Positions 22,080-34,400 of a DNA stretch of 64,000 nucleotides are shown in pieces. Below the pieces are notes generated by a model. That model was not told the DNA's origin. It ran no database searches and saw nothing but the letters and a program-made list of their open reading frames with translations. The translations under genes were made by a program, and so were the position numbers. The stretch covers positions 1,860,001-1,924,000 of the forward strand of contig JALGQZ010000005.1 in NCBI GenBank assembly GCA_023105745.1. Reading direction: 5' to 3'. Origin of the DNA: Austropuccinia psidii. Its lineage: Eukaryota; Basidiomycota; Pucciniomycetes; Pucciniales; Sphaerophragmiaceae. Numbering within the stretch: position 1 is the first letter of the stretch; every line of letters starts with the position of its first letter.

Positions 22080-24004
22080 TGTGAGCCTTGAGGTATATTT
22101 TACATACTCAAATAGGCCATAATTATCTTCAAAAGAAATTTTGACTTATGCATAACTCATTCATAAGTCATCCATATATCCAAAATTCATCATTTTTGAT
22201 TTCAGAAAAGATGAATAACTTTTTATTGAGTAGGTAAATCCATGGATTTAAGGCCATATTTGGATTCCACACAAAAATTCACCTGGGTAGCTCCATAGAT
22301 TGAATAAGCTCAAATTAACTCTTTGAGGTGGTAAAATGGAAAATACTTCAATACCACATCATCAATACCACATAAAAGATCTGTGAAAATGTTTGTTTTT
22401 CTTAATTTCACGCCAAAATAATGGGAATGTGAGAAATCCCATGTTACATATACACTAAGAATAGTGTTATTCATTTTTAGAGCACTTAATATCATGGTAT
22501 TCTTACATGGACTTTTGGTACACCCATAGTGGATATCTCCCTTTAAGCTTAAATTTCTATTTTGACGTAAAAAATAAGCAAGGGGGACAAAAGACATCAA
22601 AGAGAGCCAGGGTACCCAACTTCTGAGGCCTCAGAGGCGTGGACAGCTCCAAAGCTTGGATCCATGGCTGATCTTGGCCTAATTGGTAAAATAAAAACTT
22701 TTGGGAACTTGGTTACCATGCTACAACTACTGTAAATCTTAAGAAAATAGCAAGAAACCTGCTATTTTGATGTGCCAAGGAGGTAAAAAGCTACTTAGGC
22801 TCCTGTAACCATGTCAATTCTTAATGATTTTCCATGGATAAACCCCAAAAGAGTAATTAAAACCCTTTTTGGACTTGTATCCATTGATTTACCCCATAGA
22901 AACCAGTGAAACACTGATGTTTGCAATTCTACGTACAAATGAGGTAAAAACTTCAAAAATTCATTAAAAATACAATTCTTAATGAATCTTTCTGAACCTT
23001 TCAGGACTAATAGAGAACTTTATTATCTATGGTACAACCAAAAAGAATCACATTTTTACGAGTAATATTAAAAGTTTTACTTACAGTCCATTTTTGACTA
23101 TTCTACGTGAAACACTGAATCTTCAAAAATTTACAGTAATTACAACCTGTGATTAAATTGGCAATAACATTGATAACTTTGAGAAATCAATTATTATTTT
23201 GGAATAAAAGAATATTTACAGATGTTACTCCTTTTATTCTTAACCATATTGGGGTTGGTAGTCACATAAAAGCATCAATTAAGTAATTATGATAATCTTA
23301 CGTGACAACAGATGATGCAATCAATAATCCAAAAAGGCTTATTATTTTCTCACTCACTGGTTTTTCAGTTTGTTTGATGGAACACCTCTGTGAGCTGTTG
23401 TTGACTCAAAAGAGGCCTCTTCTTGCTGTTTTTTCCACATCATCATCTTATTATCATTTAAACCATTATTACCAGCAAGTAAGTATTAGTTACAGCTATT
23501 CTTAAGTGTTTTAAATCTTTCAAGATCAATCAGAAAGACGTGAAATCATAGAATCCAACTATATATTGTTGTAATACAGTTTGAAATTCATTTTGATCCT
23601 TAAAATCCACAATTCTACGTCAAATCTCTCAATCTTATCTTGCAATATGTTTTTTGGAATATTAGTGAGTGATTTATTTTTAATTCTTAAAGTTTTTCTC
23701 TAAAATTAGTTTTCTTCAAGAATTATCATTATAATTATTCTTGCAAAAGATAATTATATATTAAAATAATTTTATTATTTTAATAAAAGAAGTTTTATTA
23801 TTAAAATCTTGTTGTAATTGATTCTTGTAGACAATTACTTGCTCACTGTTAAAATCACTAGTATTGTTTAACATGTGAAAGAAATTACTCTTTAATTATT
23901 TAATTGTGGTTATAATAACATTTTGTTATTATATTTCATAAGAACAGTCATAGTACTGTTGATCAATAGTAATATTATCATCAGTTTCATAGACACATCT
24001 TACA
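22080..24004 (+). repeat. Solo LTR of the D family, inserted in the D 3' LTR
   Basis: It starts TGTGAGCC, ends CACATCTTACA and has no internal region. AAAGA flanks it at 22075-22079 and 24005-24009, a perfect TSD. It therefore inserted as an element and later recombined to a solo LTR. It has ACGT-core motifs (CTTACGTGAC near 23298, CTACGTGAAA near 23103). Confidence 0.9.
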
Positions 24005-25810
24005 AAAGATGAATAACTTTTTATTCAGGAGGTAAATCCATGGATTTAAGGCCAGATTTGGATTCTACACAAAAGTTCACCTAGGGTAGCCCCATAGAGT
24101 GAATAAGCTCAAATTAACTCTTTGAGGTGGTAATATGGAAAATACTTCAATACCACATCATCAATACCACATAAAAGATCCGTGAAAATGTTTGTTTTTC
24201 TTAATTTCACGCCAAAATAGTGGGAATGTGTGAAATCCCATGTTACATATACACTAAGAATAGTGTTATGCATGCTTAGAGCACTTAATATCATGGTATT
24301 CGTACATGGAATTTTGGTACACCCATAGTGGATATCTCATTTCAAGCTTAAATTTCTATTTTGACGTAAAAAATAAGCAATGGGGACAAAAGACATCAAA
24401 GAGAGCCAGGGTACCCAACTTCTGAGGCCTCAGAGGCATGGACAGCCCCAAAGCTTGGATTCATGGCTGATCTTGGCCTAATTGGTAAAATAAAACCTTT
24501 TGGGAACTTGGTTACCACACTACAACTACTGTAAATCTTAAGAAAATAGCAAATAACCTGCTACTTTGATGTGCCAAGGAGGTAAAAAGCTACTTAGACT
24601 CCTGTAACCATGTCAATTCTTAATGATTTTCCATGGATAAGCCCCAAAAGAGTAATTAAAACCCTTTTTGGACTTGTATCCATTGATTTACCTCATAGCA
24701 ACCAGTGAAACACTGATATTTGCAATTCTACGTAGAAATGAGGTAAAAACTTCAAAAATTCATTAAAAATACAATTCTTAATGAATCTCTCTGAAACCTT
24801 CAGGACCAATGTAGAGCGGTATTATCTATGGTAAAACCAAGAAGAATTACAGCTTTACTAGTAAAATTCAAAGTTTTACTTACAGTCCATTTTTGACTAT
24901 TCTACATGAAACACTGAATCTTCAAAACATCACAGTAATTACAACCTGTGATGAAATTGGCAATAACATTGATAACTTTGAGGAATCAATTATTGTTTTG
25001 GAATAAAAGAAGATTGACACATCTTACTCTTTTTATTCTTAGCCATATTGGGGTTGGTAGTCATGTAAAAGCATCAATTAAGTAATTATGATAATCTTAC
25101 GTGACAACCAATGATGCAATCAATAATCCAAAAGGGTTTATTGTTTTCTCACTCACCTGTTTTTCAGTTTTCTCCATGGAACCCCTCTGTGAGCTGTTGT
25201 TGACTTAAAAAGAGGCCTCCTCTTGCTGTTTTTTCCAAATCAACATCATCTTATTATCCATTTATATCATTGTTACCAACAAGTAAGTATTAGTTAAAAC
25301 TATTCTTAAGTTTTTTAATTCTTTCAGAATCAACTGGCAGGACGTGCAATCATAGAATCCAACTATATATTGTTGTAATCCTGTTATAAATCTTTTTTGT
25401 TCCATTAAATCCACAATTCTATGTTAAATCTCTCTATCTTATCTTTCAATAAGCTCTTTGGAATATTGGTGAGTGATTTATCTTTAATTCTTAAGGTTTT
25501 TCTCCAAAAAAATTAGTTTTCTTCAAGAATTATATTTATAATTATTCTTGAAAAAGATATTTATATATTAAAATAATTTGATTATTTTAATAAAAGAAGT
25601 TTTATTATTAAAATCTTCTTGTAATTGATTCTTGTAGACAATTACTGCTCACTGTTAAAATCACTAGTAGTGTTTAACATGTGAAAGAAATAATTCTTTA
25701 ATTATTTAATTGTGGTTATAATATTATTTTATTATTATATCTCATAAGAACAGACATAGTACTGTTGATTAATAGTAATATCATCATCAGTTTCATTGTC
25801 AAATCTTACA
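24005..25810 (+). repeat. Element D 3' LTR, right part
   Basis: It continues the D LTR from the AAAGA target to the terminus CAAATCTTACA, giving a total 3' LTR of about 1929 nt against 1928 nt for the 5' LTR. CCACT follows at 25811-25815 (TSD of D). Confidence 0.9.
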
Positions 25811-25815
25811 CCACT

Positions 25816-25842
25816 CTTGCTTCCATAAGAGCCCCTGTGACA
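25816..25842 (+). repeat. Element B 5' LTR, last 27 bases
   Basis: CTTGCTTCCATAAGAGCCCC then TGTGACA is identical to the end of the B 3' LTR (43962-43988). It closes the three-part 5' LTR of B. Confidence 0.88.
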
Positions 25843-26562
25843 TTATATTAATTAACTTATAATTTCTTTTCATTCTGTTCATTCAATTCTTTATCATTAT
25901 TATTCACTAATTTCATCAAAATTATGACTTTATAATGCTTATGAACTTTATGATTCTACGTCACTTCTCAATTTTCTCTCATTTATTCTTCATTTTGAAA
26001 ATTGAAAGCTGACCCAATTTTTATTTCTGTTTTCTCTTTTAAATCATATTTCAAATTACCAATTTAATTTCATTCTTAATTCAGGTGTAATCTCATTTTT
26101 CACTTGATTTTTTCAAATTGGTAATCAAGATTGTTCAGACACACTCTTCATATCAAGTTTCATTTTGAATTATTCTTCAATAAATTTTTGATTTTTAGGA
26201 AGACTTCACTTGAGTTGAACTTATTGATTCATTTGACATATAAATGATATTGACTGTCAAGAAAATTGATTGACCTGAAGATTTCATTGATTTCACTGAT
26301 ATTTCACATCAAGATCTTTTGACATAAATTGATATTTCCTCAAGAATTAATTTGATTGATTGATTTCTTCAAGAGTTAATTTGATTTATTTGACATATTG
26401 ATTTATTGACTTGAAGATTTCGTTTGACATTTATTTATTGATTACCTCAAGATTTCATTTTTATTGATTGATTTTCCTCAAGATTTGATTGTTGATTTCT
26501 GACTTCAAGCAAATTTTGATTTTTTATTATTATTCAAATACTTCAATTTTATTCCTGAAATC
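25843..26562 (+). other. Element B leader with TTGA-rich simple sequence
   Basis: The stretch lies between LTR end and gag ATG and has no gene. No TGG-type primer site follows the LTR (TTATATTAATTAAC). From about 26200 to 26540 it is made of irregular repeats of TTGATTGA, CTTCAAG/CTCAAG and TTTGACAT. It could act as an unstructured packaging leader; this is speculation. Confidence 0.6.
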
Positions 26563-27897
26563 ATGCCCATTCAAAATTCACCTCCTGCAAGACAGAACAG
26601 AAATTGGGTCAGAGCTCAAGCTGTTCTTACTTCAACTCCAAGAGCTCCTCTTGATGGCACCCCATCAGTTCCTCAACTGAGGGCCCAATTAGATAGAGGA
26701 CCCCGCATGGAAGGAGCAGAACCATTCAGGAAGGAAGGGAGAGGGCCAAGGAGATAAAATTCATTCTCAGGAGTAGTTGGCAGGTTTCTAGGAACTTCAA
26801 GGACCATTTTCAAAGGTCCAGGTGAAGATGATGAAGAGGAGGAGGAGAATTCTGCGGAAGAGGAAGAGTCTGATGGTACTGAAAGTGCTCCTGCTCCTGT
26901 GGGGGCACCCAAAGGCACTGGAGGACCAACTCTATCCCAGTCTGATCAGCCTGTCTCTCATCAGTCTGAACCATCCTTATTGGCCATTACGCAGCAGATG
27001 ACTCAAATTATGGCCAATCTTCAAGAAACTTCATCTTCTGAGTCATCAAGACCACCAGCGTTCAAGACTTCATCTATGAAGGCACCAGAATGCTTTGATG
27101 GGACTCAGCCCTTCAAAGTTAGAAGCTTCATTCAGTCTTCCCAATTAATCTTTCATAATGATCCGGAAAACCTCTCTCAAGACAGAAAGAAGGTTCTTTA
27201 TGCCACTTCATTTCCCATTGGAAGGGCTGCAAAATGCATTGAGACTTATCTTTCCAATCTCACCAATCAAGATCCAAATTACCTTCTCAATTCTCAGAAC
27301 TTGTTTGAATCTCAAGTCTTTACTTTATTTGGGGACCCAAATGAAGTCAGAAAAGCAGAAGAAGAATTGGATTCTCTAAGGATGAAAGAAGGTGGCCATG
27401 TTTCTTCATACATAGCGGATTTCAGGAGTTTGGTCTCAAGAATTGGAGATTGGGTGAAAGGGCTCTCATCCATCATTTCAGGAAGGGATTGCCATCTAAG
27501 ATCTTGGATCAGTTGGCCTCCCATCCTTCACGAATTGACTCTCTTCAAGGTTTAATGGATGTTAACCTGGAACATGATACCAGGTACCATGAGAGGCAAA
27601 AAGAGAAGAGTCATCATCAAGAAAAGAAGTCTGAGGCCTCGAAGTGGAATTCTTATCATCCTCAAAATGCTTCAAGCTCAAGTCATAAGAAGAAGAACTT
27701 TCAGAAGAAGGACAAGCCCCATTCTTCTTTGCTGAATAAAGACTTCAAGTTAATGAATTCTGAAAAATAAAGAAGAATCAGGGAGGGTCTATGTATCTAT
27801 TGTGGTGGGAAGCATAGTATTGAGTCCTGTTTTGAAAGGACTCAAAACAAGCTTACCCAACTGTCAGGCCAATTTCCCAGACAGGGAAAAGCCTGAG
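26563..27897 (+). pseudogene. gag: Decayed gag of B
   Basis: The protein starts MPIQNSPPARQ, has an acidic Glu/Asp run (about 26826-26880) and a capsid-like domain (about 27070-27540; APECFDGTQPFKVRSF, ADFRSLVSRIGDW). A stop at 26755 interrupts the N-terminus. A one-base loss near 27450, compared with element I, shifts the frame; the rest is in 27450-27770. It stops at TAA 27768-27770 just before a knuckle-like CIYCGGKHSIESC (CX2CX3HX4C, one residue short). The same stop is found in I. Confidence 0.8.
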
Positions 27898-27910
27898 TGA
27901 AGACCATGTT

Positions 27911-29630
27911 GTGTTCAATGGTCTTCACTGTTTTCCATCCAGAGCACAATTGTGCATTCTGAATACTGTTGTCAAGAATTCTCTTAAATTCTTTGTTTTT
28001 TCTTCTATTTCTGATGCTTTTTACAGTATTCTCATTGATTCTGGTGCTACACACTCATTTATTGCAAAGCAGTTTGTTCGTAAGTATTCCTTGACTACGT
28101 CAGAACTTCCAGACAAGATTACTCTTATCATTTTGGACTCCTCTGAGTCCCCTTCCTTATTTGTGACTCACCATACTAAATATATGGTTGAGCTTCATTC
28201 ATTCCCAAGATTTGAATGGAACTTTCTATTCATCAATACTCCCAAGGGAGAAGACCTCATATTGGACTTTGACTTTCTTAATCACTTTAATCCTTCTATT
28301 GATTGGAGGCAAGGGCTGATCACCTTTAATGCTGATTTTAAGGACTATTGTGATCCTTCAAAATCTTTCAGTAATGACGTTTCTTCTGCCAAATCATGTG
28401 CAGCTCTGGTTGGTGATTTTAGAACACCATCATTTCCATCTTCTGTCCATATTCCTTCCCTTAATTCCCATCCGTCATTACTATCCTCTAGAGATGAAGT
28501 CTTCAAACAGCCTCAAGATGATGGAGAAGATAATTCTTTATCTTCACTTCATCTCTTCTTTGGGAATATGGACCTTCCTCCTTCATCTTGTCATGACTCC
28601 CTGGAGGAGTTGTGGGATGAAGAGGAAGAGCCTGAAGAATTTGAAACCATGATGAAGGTTGTTCCTTCTGTCTATCACCAGTACTTGGATGTATTCTCCA
28701 AGGTGAAAGCAGAGAAACATCCTCCTCACCAGGCCTGTGATCATCATCTCGAGCTGCAGGGGTCTCCACCTCCAGTTGGTGTGATCTACTCTCTATCAAA
28801 CCAGGAGTAAGATACACTCAGGGCCTACATTTCAGAGAATGTAGAGAAAGGTTTCATCCGGCCAAGCTCCTCTTCAACAGGAGCACCTGTTCTTTTTGTC
28901 AAAAAGAAAGATGGTGGCCTCTGTTTGTGTGTTGATTACCACAAACTCAATGCTGTTGATAGGAAGAACAAGTATCCTGTTCCTCCTATGAATCAGCTTC
29001 TCAATGTCTTTAATGGTTCTTCTATCTTCTCCAATATTGATTTGCATTGTGCATTTAAACTTCTCAGAATCAGGGAGGGTGATGAACATTTGACAGCTTT
29101 TATAACTAAATATGGCAGTTATGAGTACTTGGTTATGCCATTTGGGCTCACCAATGCTCCTGCCTCTTTTCAAAATCTTGTCAATGATATTTTCCAAGAC
29201 CTTCTTGATTTTTATTTTGTGGTTTATTTGGATGACATTATGGTATTTTCCAAATCTGAGCAAGAACATGTTACTCATGTGTCCACTGTTCTTTCCAGAC
29301 TCAGAGACAATAACCTTTTTGCTAAGGCCTCCAAGTGCCTATTCCATGTTTCTAGTGTGGAATATTTGGGTTATGTTGTTTCTTCTGAAGGCCTCAAGAT
29401 GGACCAAGCAAAAGTCCAGAAGATTCTCAATTGGCCACCTCCAAGAAACCTCAAGGCTTTTCAATCTTTCCTTGCCTTTGTCAATTTTTACCACCATTTC
29501 ATCAATAATTATTCAAAGAAAATCAGTTCACTCACCAGCTTCCTCAAGAAAAACTCCTGTTTTCCCCTCAATGAGGAAGCTCTTAGTCAGTTTCATCAAC
29601 TCAAAGAGGCTTTCACCACTGCTCCAATCC
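27911..29630 (+). pseudogene. pol: Pol of B, 5' part (protease, RT)
   Basis: It is in the -1 frame relative to gag. Protease has LIDSGATHSF. An acidic linker (WDEEEEPEEFE) leads to a stop at 28808 (Ser in I). Reverse transcriptase follows with [20 protein letters not shown] and [11 protein letters not shown] (about 29220). Element C interrupts the gene at AATCC (29626-29630) at the start of RNase H; the rest resumes at 39729. Confidence 0.85.
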
Positions 29631-31468
29631 TGTAAGGTGTGGATATGAAACTTTGATTAAAAATCAAGTACTTTTCCTGTCCTCAAAATTTGTATAAGGT
29701 AAAATTCAGTTAAAAATAGTATGAAATATTATTTTTAAGAGAAAACACGCCAATTTTATTGTTTATAACTTTATTAGTATAAAACAATAATATTATAAAA
29801 ATTTATTGTTTTACCAACAATAAAAATTTATCCAAAAAATACTCTACAAGAGATATTTTAAGGCTACAAAAGAAATTTCTTCAAGAGCAATTTCAATTGT
29901 AATTAATTGAGCAAAGAACTGCAAGCAATTAATTAAAGAACAAAGTCTTTAAAAGGAATATTAAAGAAAAAACACGCCCAAAAGTGACCAGAGTGAATTT
30001 GGAAACAAAGTGACAAAGTTTACAGTGATGAAAGATGCTTTAATTCACTTTTGGGGTGGTTCAGGGGTAAAAATGATTATAAGAGTTACAAACAATGATT
30101 ATAATGATTTTTTCACGTGGTTAAAAGGTTCAAAATGATTTAAAAAGGGTGGTTGGAATCTTTTATTGATTGGTTTAACAGTTTTAAACTAATTAATAAA
30201 AGGAAAAGATTCTAACATGAAGAGAAAAGTGGGGCAAAGAAGACATTCTTTTATAGCCATCAATTCTCTTACTCCAAAAGTAAAATTTACTCTTGTCAGT
30301 CGTGAAAAACAGTCTGACAACAGAAAAGCCAATTATGGCATCATTGAACCCTGGTTTAGACCAAAAAGGGCTGGTTTAAGCCATTTTTAGCCATTTTTAG
30401 CCATTTTAGACCCTTAAATCAGCCATTACTATAGCAATACCAGGTCTAGAGCCTTCAAAACACGTCAGAATGTGTGTCAGAGGCGTAGAAACCAGTTAAA
30501 ACTGTTTTTATTATGATTGTTTTATCTTAAGGGTAGTTTTACCTTCTTGGCAACAGCTAAAACTACCCCAGTTGGTATCAAAACCTCATCATCAATTGAG
30601 TCCACAGACCCTGTAACTCAATTCCAGGCCAAAAGTGATGAACTTTTGCGTGAATTTTGACATCCCACGCCTGTCAGCAAGGATTTTGGGGGTCTAGCTC
30701 CCCCTTAGAGCTGGAGTTCCTTTTCCCCCCCAAATTTAATCTTTCCAATTTATTTTTCCTTTAATTTCTCATCATGTATTATACTTATAATTTACACATG
30801 TAATTCAATTCAATTGTACAGTACAATACAGTAATAATTGACACCTCATATGTAAATCAAAGTTCACTTATGTAATACACGCGCACATTTTGACATTTCA
30901 ATTGAATTCAATTGAAAATACTTTAATTCCTCATAACTTCTAAACTAAACACAACACCTCAATTTTAACACAAAAATTGATGGTTAACACCACATGTGAT
31001 GTGAATTAAATTAAGGTTTTGAGGATTTTCAACTTTTGTATTGAAAATACTAAAAACTTAATTTAAGCTTATTTAGAGTTGAGTTACAAAAATTTCACTC
31101 AGAGGTGACCCCACCTGATTTTTTATGAGGAATCCAATGGTGAAATAAAATTTATATGCTTATTTATTGGATAAAAAGTTATAATAAATTTTATTTAACT
31201 TTTTTCCAAATTTATTTATTTTTTCACAATTTTGTTAAAATTTCATTTTTACTTAAATTTTTCAAGTATAAATGTAATTTTATATTTACAAAATTTAAAG
31301 TAATTTTATTTTTAAATTATAATTAATTTTTTATTTTTAATATAATTTTATATTTATATTTTTTATTTTTATTTTAATAATATAAATAAATTTATTTTAT
31401 TTATATTAATATGTTATTTTTTATATTTGTGGTCTTTTGGGTATATGAAATTACCTCTAAGGCTCACA
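29631..31468 (-). repeat. Element C 3' LTR
   Basis: On the minus strand it begins TGTGAGCCTTAGAGGTAATT and ends CACACCTTACA. It equals 37891-39728 apart from one base seen. It is AT-rich with no gene. ACGT and ACG motifs are present (for example near 30118 and 30465). Confidence 0.95.
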
Positions 31469-31480
31469 TTCCCTCCCCCT
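31469..31480 (-). other. Polypurine tract of C
   Basis: The minus strand reads AGGGGGAGGGAA directly before the 3' LTR. Confidence 0.75.
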
Positions 31481-31491
31481 AAAAAAGAATA

Positions 31492-34400
31492 TTACTTTGT
31501 AATATTGGTGTTTCTAGTGTGTCTGAATCTCCTCAGGAGTTTGGTGGCTTCTGGTATATCTTTCTCTTCTAACCATTCATCTTCACAAGTTGGGTCACTG
31601 TACCTAACAAGGTATTCCCTTACTTTCTTGGTTCTTAATTTCCTTTCTTTAAGAACTTTGGTTATTTTCTTAGTACCAGATGTCTCAATAGGAGGTATAA
31701 CTTGGGGAATCTTATTCCTCAAGGGAAATTTCTCAGCATCACTAGATTTGTATGGCTTTATCAAGCTTACTGGAAATGTAGGGTGCTTATTGCTAAGTTC
31801 TTCAGATAACTCCACTTCAACAGCATTTTCTCCATGGAGGGCCTTAATCACAAAAGGTCCTGCAAAGGAGTCTTTTAACTTTTTACATCCTTTGATGTTA
31901 TTGAAGTTAGTGGTGGATACAAGAACTAGGTCCCCCACTTTGAAATCTGGAGTTGCATGAGATTTATCCCATTTGTCTTTAGCATATGCAAAAGAGTCCT
32001 CCATGCATCTCACTGCATGCTTTCTAGCTTTGTCTAGCATTCCTTTGAAGCTAGCAGCTGTGGGATGTATTTCAATTAAGTCTTTCCTCAAGGAATCTTG
32101 GGGTAACTTGGGGTTCCATCCTTTTTCTAGAATAGCAGGAGTCTGATTGGTACTGGAATGGATTGATGTTTTATATGCTAATTCCAGTGCTGGTAACAGA
32201 GTACACCAATCATGGGTAAATCCATCACAATCTTTGAATTCAAGGCCATATGCACAAAATCTTCTCACCATGTCCTCTAAGGTTTGGATCATTCTTTCAG
32301 CCAGACCATCAGTTTGTGGGTGGTAGGCTGTAGAGAAAGACAGTTTTGTGCCAAATAATTGGTGAAGATTTGTCCATAGAGCTGAAGTGAATTTGGGATC
32401 TCTATCACTGATGATATTTGTAAATATCCCAGTCCATGACACTACTCTATTCCATATCAGAAGAGCTGTATCCATGGCTGTATCATCTTTGTGACATGGT
32501 AAAAAGATTGGAGTTTTACTGAATCTGTCCACAATTACTAGGCAAGCATTATAGCTCCTGTCACCTCCTGGTGGTAGGCCAGTTACCCAATCCATATGGA
32601 CAATTTCCCAAGGTCTGTTTGGTTCTTGGATTTTCATCATATTTCCAAGTCTTTTGCCAGTGGATTTATTTGCCTTTTGGCATCTGTCACAGGTTTTGCA
32701 ATATTCTGCAACATCTTTTTGCCACATTGGCCACCATATGCAGGTCTTTACTTTCTCTCTTGTTCTGTCCTCAGAAAGATGTCCTGAAAAGGGACTATCA
32801 TGGCATTCTTTCAGTACAAGATTGATTAATGACCTGTCTACAACTGTCATGACACATGTGTGCTTGGTTCTGTGGTAAATTATACCATCCAGTAGGTGAA
32901 ATCTCCCTTCATTATAAGATTTTCTCCATACTTCATCCAAGGCATGTATTAGAGAGTTGTCTTTACAGTCTTTGTTAAGTAATTGGCATAAGATGCTACA
33001 ATTCTTATCTTGAGTGTAACTATTTCTGACTTCTTCAAAGAAGGTGGTGTTCAAGTCTGTAACACTTATTCCTTCTATTGGAATTTGTGGTGAAGCTTCT
33101 TCTGGAACATAAGCAGGATTATCAATGCTATTTGGTAATGGCCATCTGCTTAGTCCATCTGCATTCTTATGAATATTCCCATCCTTATGAACAATAGTCA
33201 TATTGCCTCTGTATTCTTGTATGGCTATTTGCCATCTGAGCATGTGTCTGTTAGGTGTTTTCATGTTCAAAAGTGATTTCACAGCTGTACAATCTGTTAT
33301 TACTTCAAAAACACATCCCTCTAAGAAATAGTTCAATTTCTCTAAGGCCCAGACAAGGCATAGACATTCCATTTGACTTGCTCCATATCTGGCTTCAGTT
33401 GGTTTGATTTGCCTGGATATGAAACATATTGGTCCTTCTACAGGTTTGTCATTTATGATCTGAACTTGGTGAAGTGCAGCACCTAGTCCATCCCCTGATG
33501 CATCAATATACAGTTTGAAAGGCAATTTAAAGTCTGGCATCAGTAAGAGTGGAGCAGTGGTCAATGCTTCTCTTAGAGACTCAAAAGCTTTGACTCTGTC
33601 AACAGTCATCTCAAATACTGTGTCTTTGTCACACAACTTATAAAGTGGTCTTGCTATGGATGCAAAGTCTTTAATGTGTTGCCTGTAATATCCTGCAAAA
33701 CCTAAGAATGACTGAATTTCCTTCTTATTCTGAGGCATGGGTTTTAACAATACTGCTGCAACTTTGTTTTTATCAATTCCAAGGGACAAACCAGATACAA
33801 CATGTCCTAGTGCCTTAAGTTCTTTAAATCCAAAATGACATTTCTTCAAGGAGATTTTCATGTTTACTGATTGGATTTTTGTCAAAACTCTTGATAATCT
33901 GTACATGTGCTCCTCCCAAGTCTTTGAACAGATAATAATGTCATCAATGTAAATGATTAACCATCCTTCTGAGAGTTCTTCAGGGAAGATTTCATTCATC
34001 ATTCTTTGGAAGTGTGAAGGTGCATTTTTGATACCAAAGGGCATCCTTAAGTATTCATACACTCCACAATGAACAATAATTCTCAAGTATTTTCTTGCTC
34101 TTGGTGTTACTACATTTTGATGGAATCCTTTAAGGGCATCCATAGTGGTTATATACACTGCTTGAGATATTTGAGTAAGGGCAATTTGGATTTTTGGTAT
34201 TGGGTATCTGTCTGGAACAGTGTAAGTGTTCAGAGCTCTAAAGTCCCCAACCATTCTGGATTTTCCATTATGCCACGCCACTATGACTGGTGTAGTTATT
34301 TCTACTTCCTCATTGTGGCCTACTTTTCTTATTACACCAAGGTCTAGAAGTTCTTTGATATGAATTTCTAGAGCTTCTCTTGATTTTGGACTTGCTGGAT

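Larger units (their letters stand above)
13559..25810 (+). mobile_element. Element D: decayed Ty3/Gypsy element with a nested solo LTR
   Basis: D runs from TGTGAGCC (13559) to CTTACA (25810) and is flanked by CCACT on both sides. It has a 5' LTR of 1928 nt, primer-site-like motif, accessory ORF, gag, pol, polypurine tract and a 3' LTR of about 1929 nt that is split by a solo LTR of the same family. Pol keeps one frame over about 3 kb but holds many stop codons, and the LTRs differ more than those of A and C. D is therefore dead and of intermediate age. Confidence 0.92.

Noticed and set aside
21952..25810. Tandem array of three D LTRs from unequal crossing-over
   Set aside because: AAAGA flanks the middle LTR exactly and the outer pieces add up to one LTR, so a nested solo LTR explains it better.
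26200..26540. Possible CRISPR-like or satellite array in the B leader
   Set aside because: Repeats of TTGATTGA are short and irregular, with no unique spacers or fixed unit.
28874..29278. Open frame antisense to RT of B (and 61922-62512 antisense to I)
   Set aside because: They are shadows on the opposite strand of the RT gene; similarity between the two only reflects the shared RT sequence.
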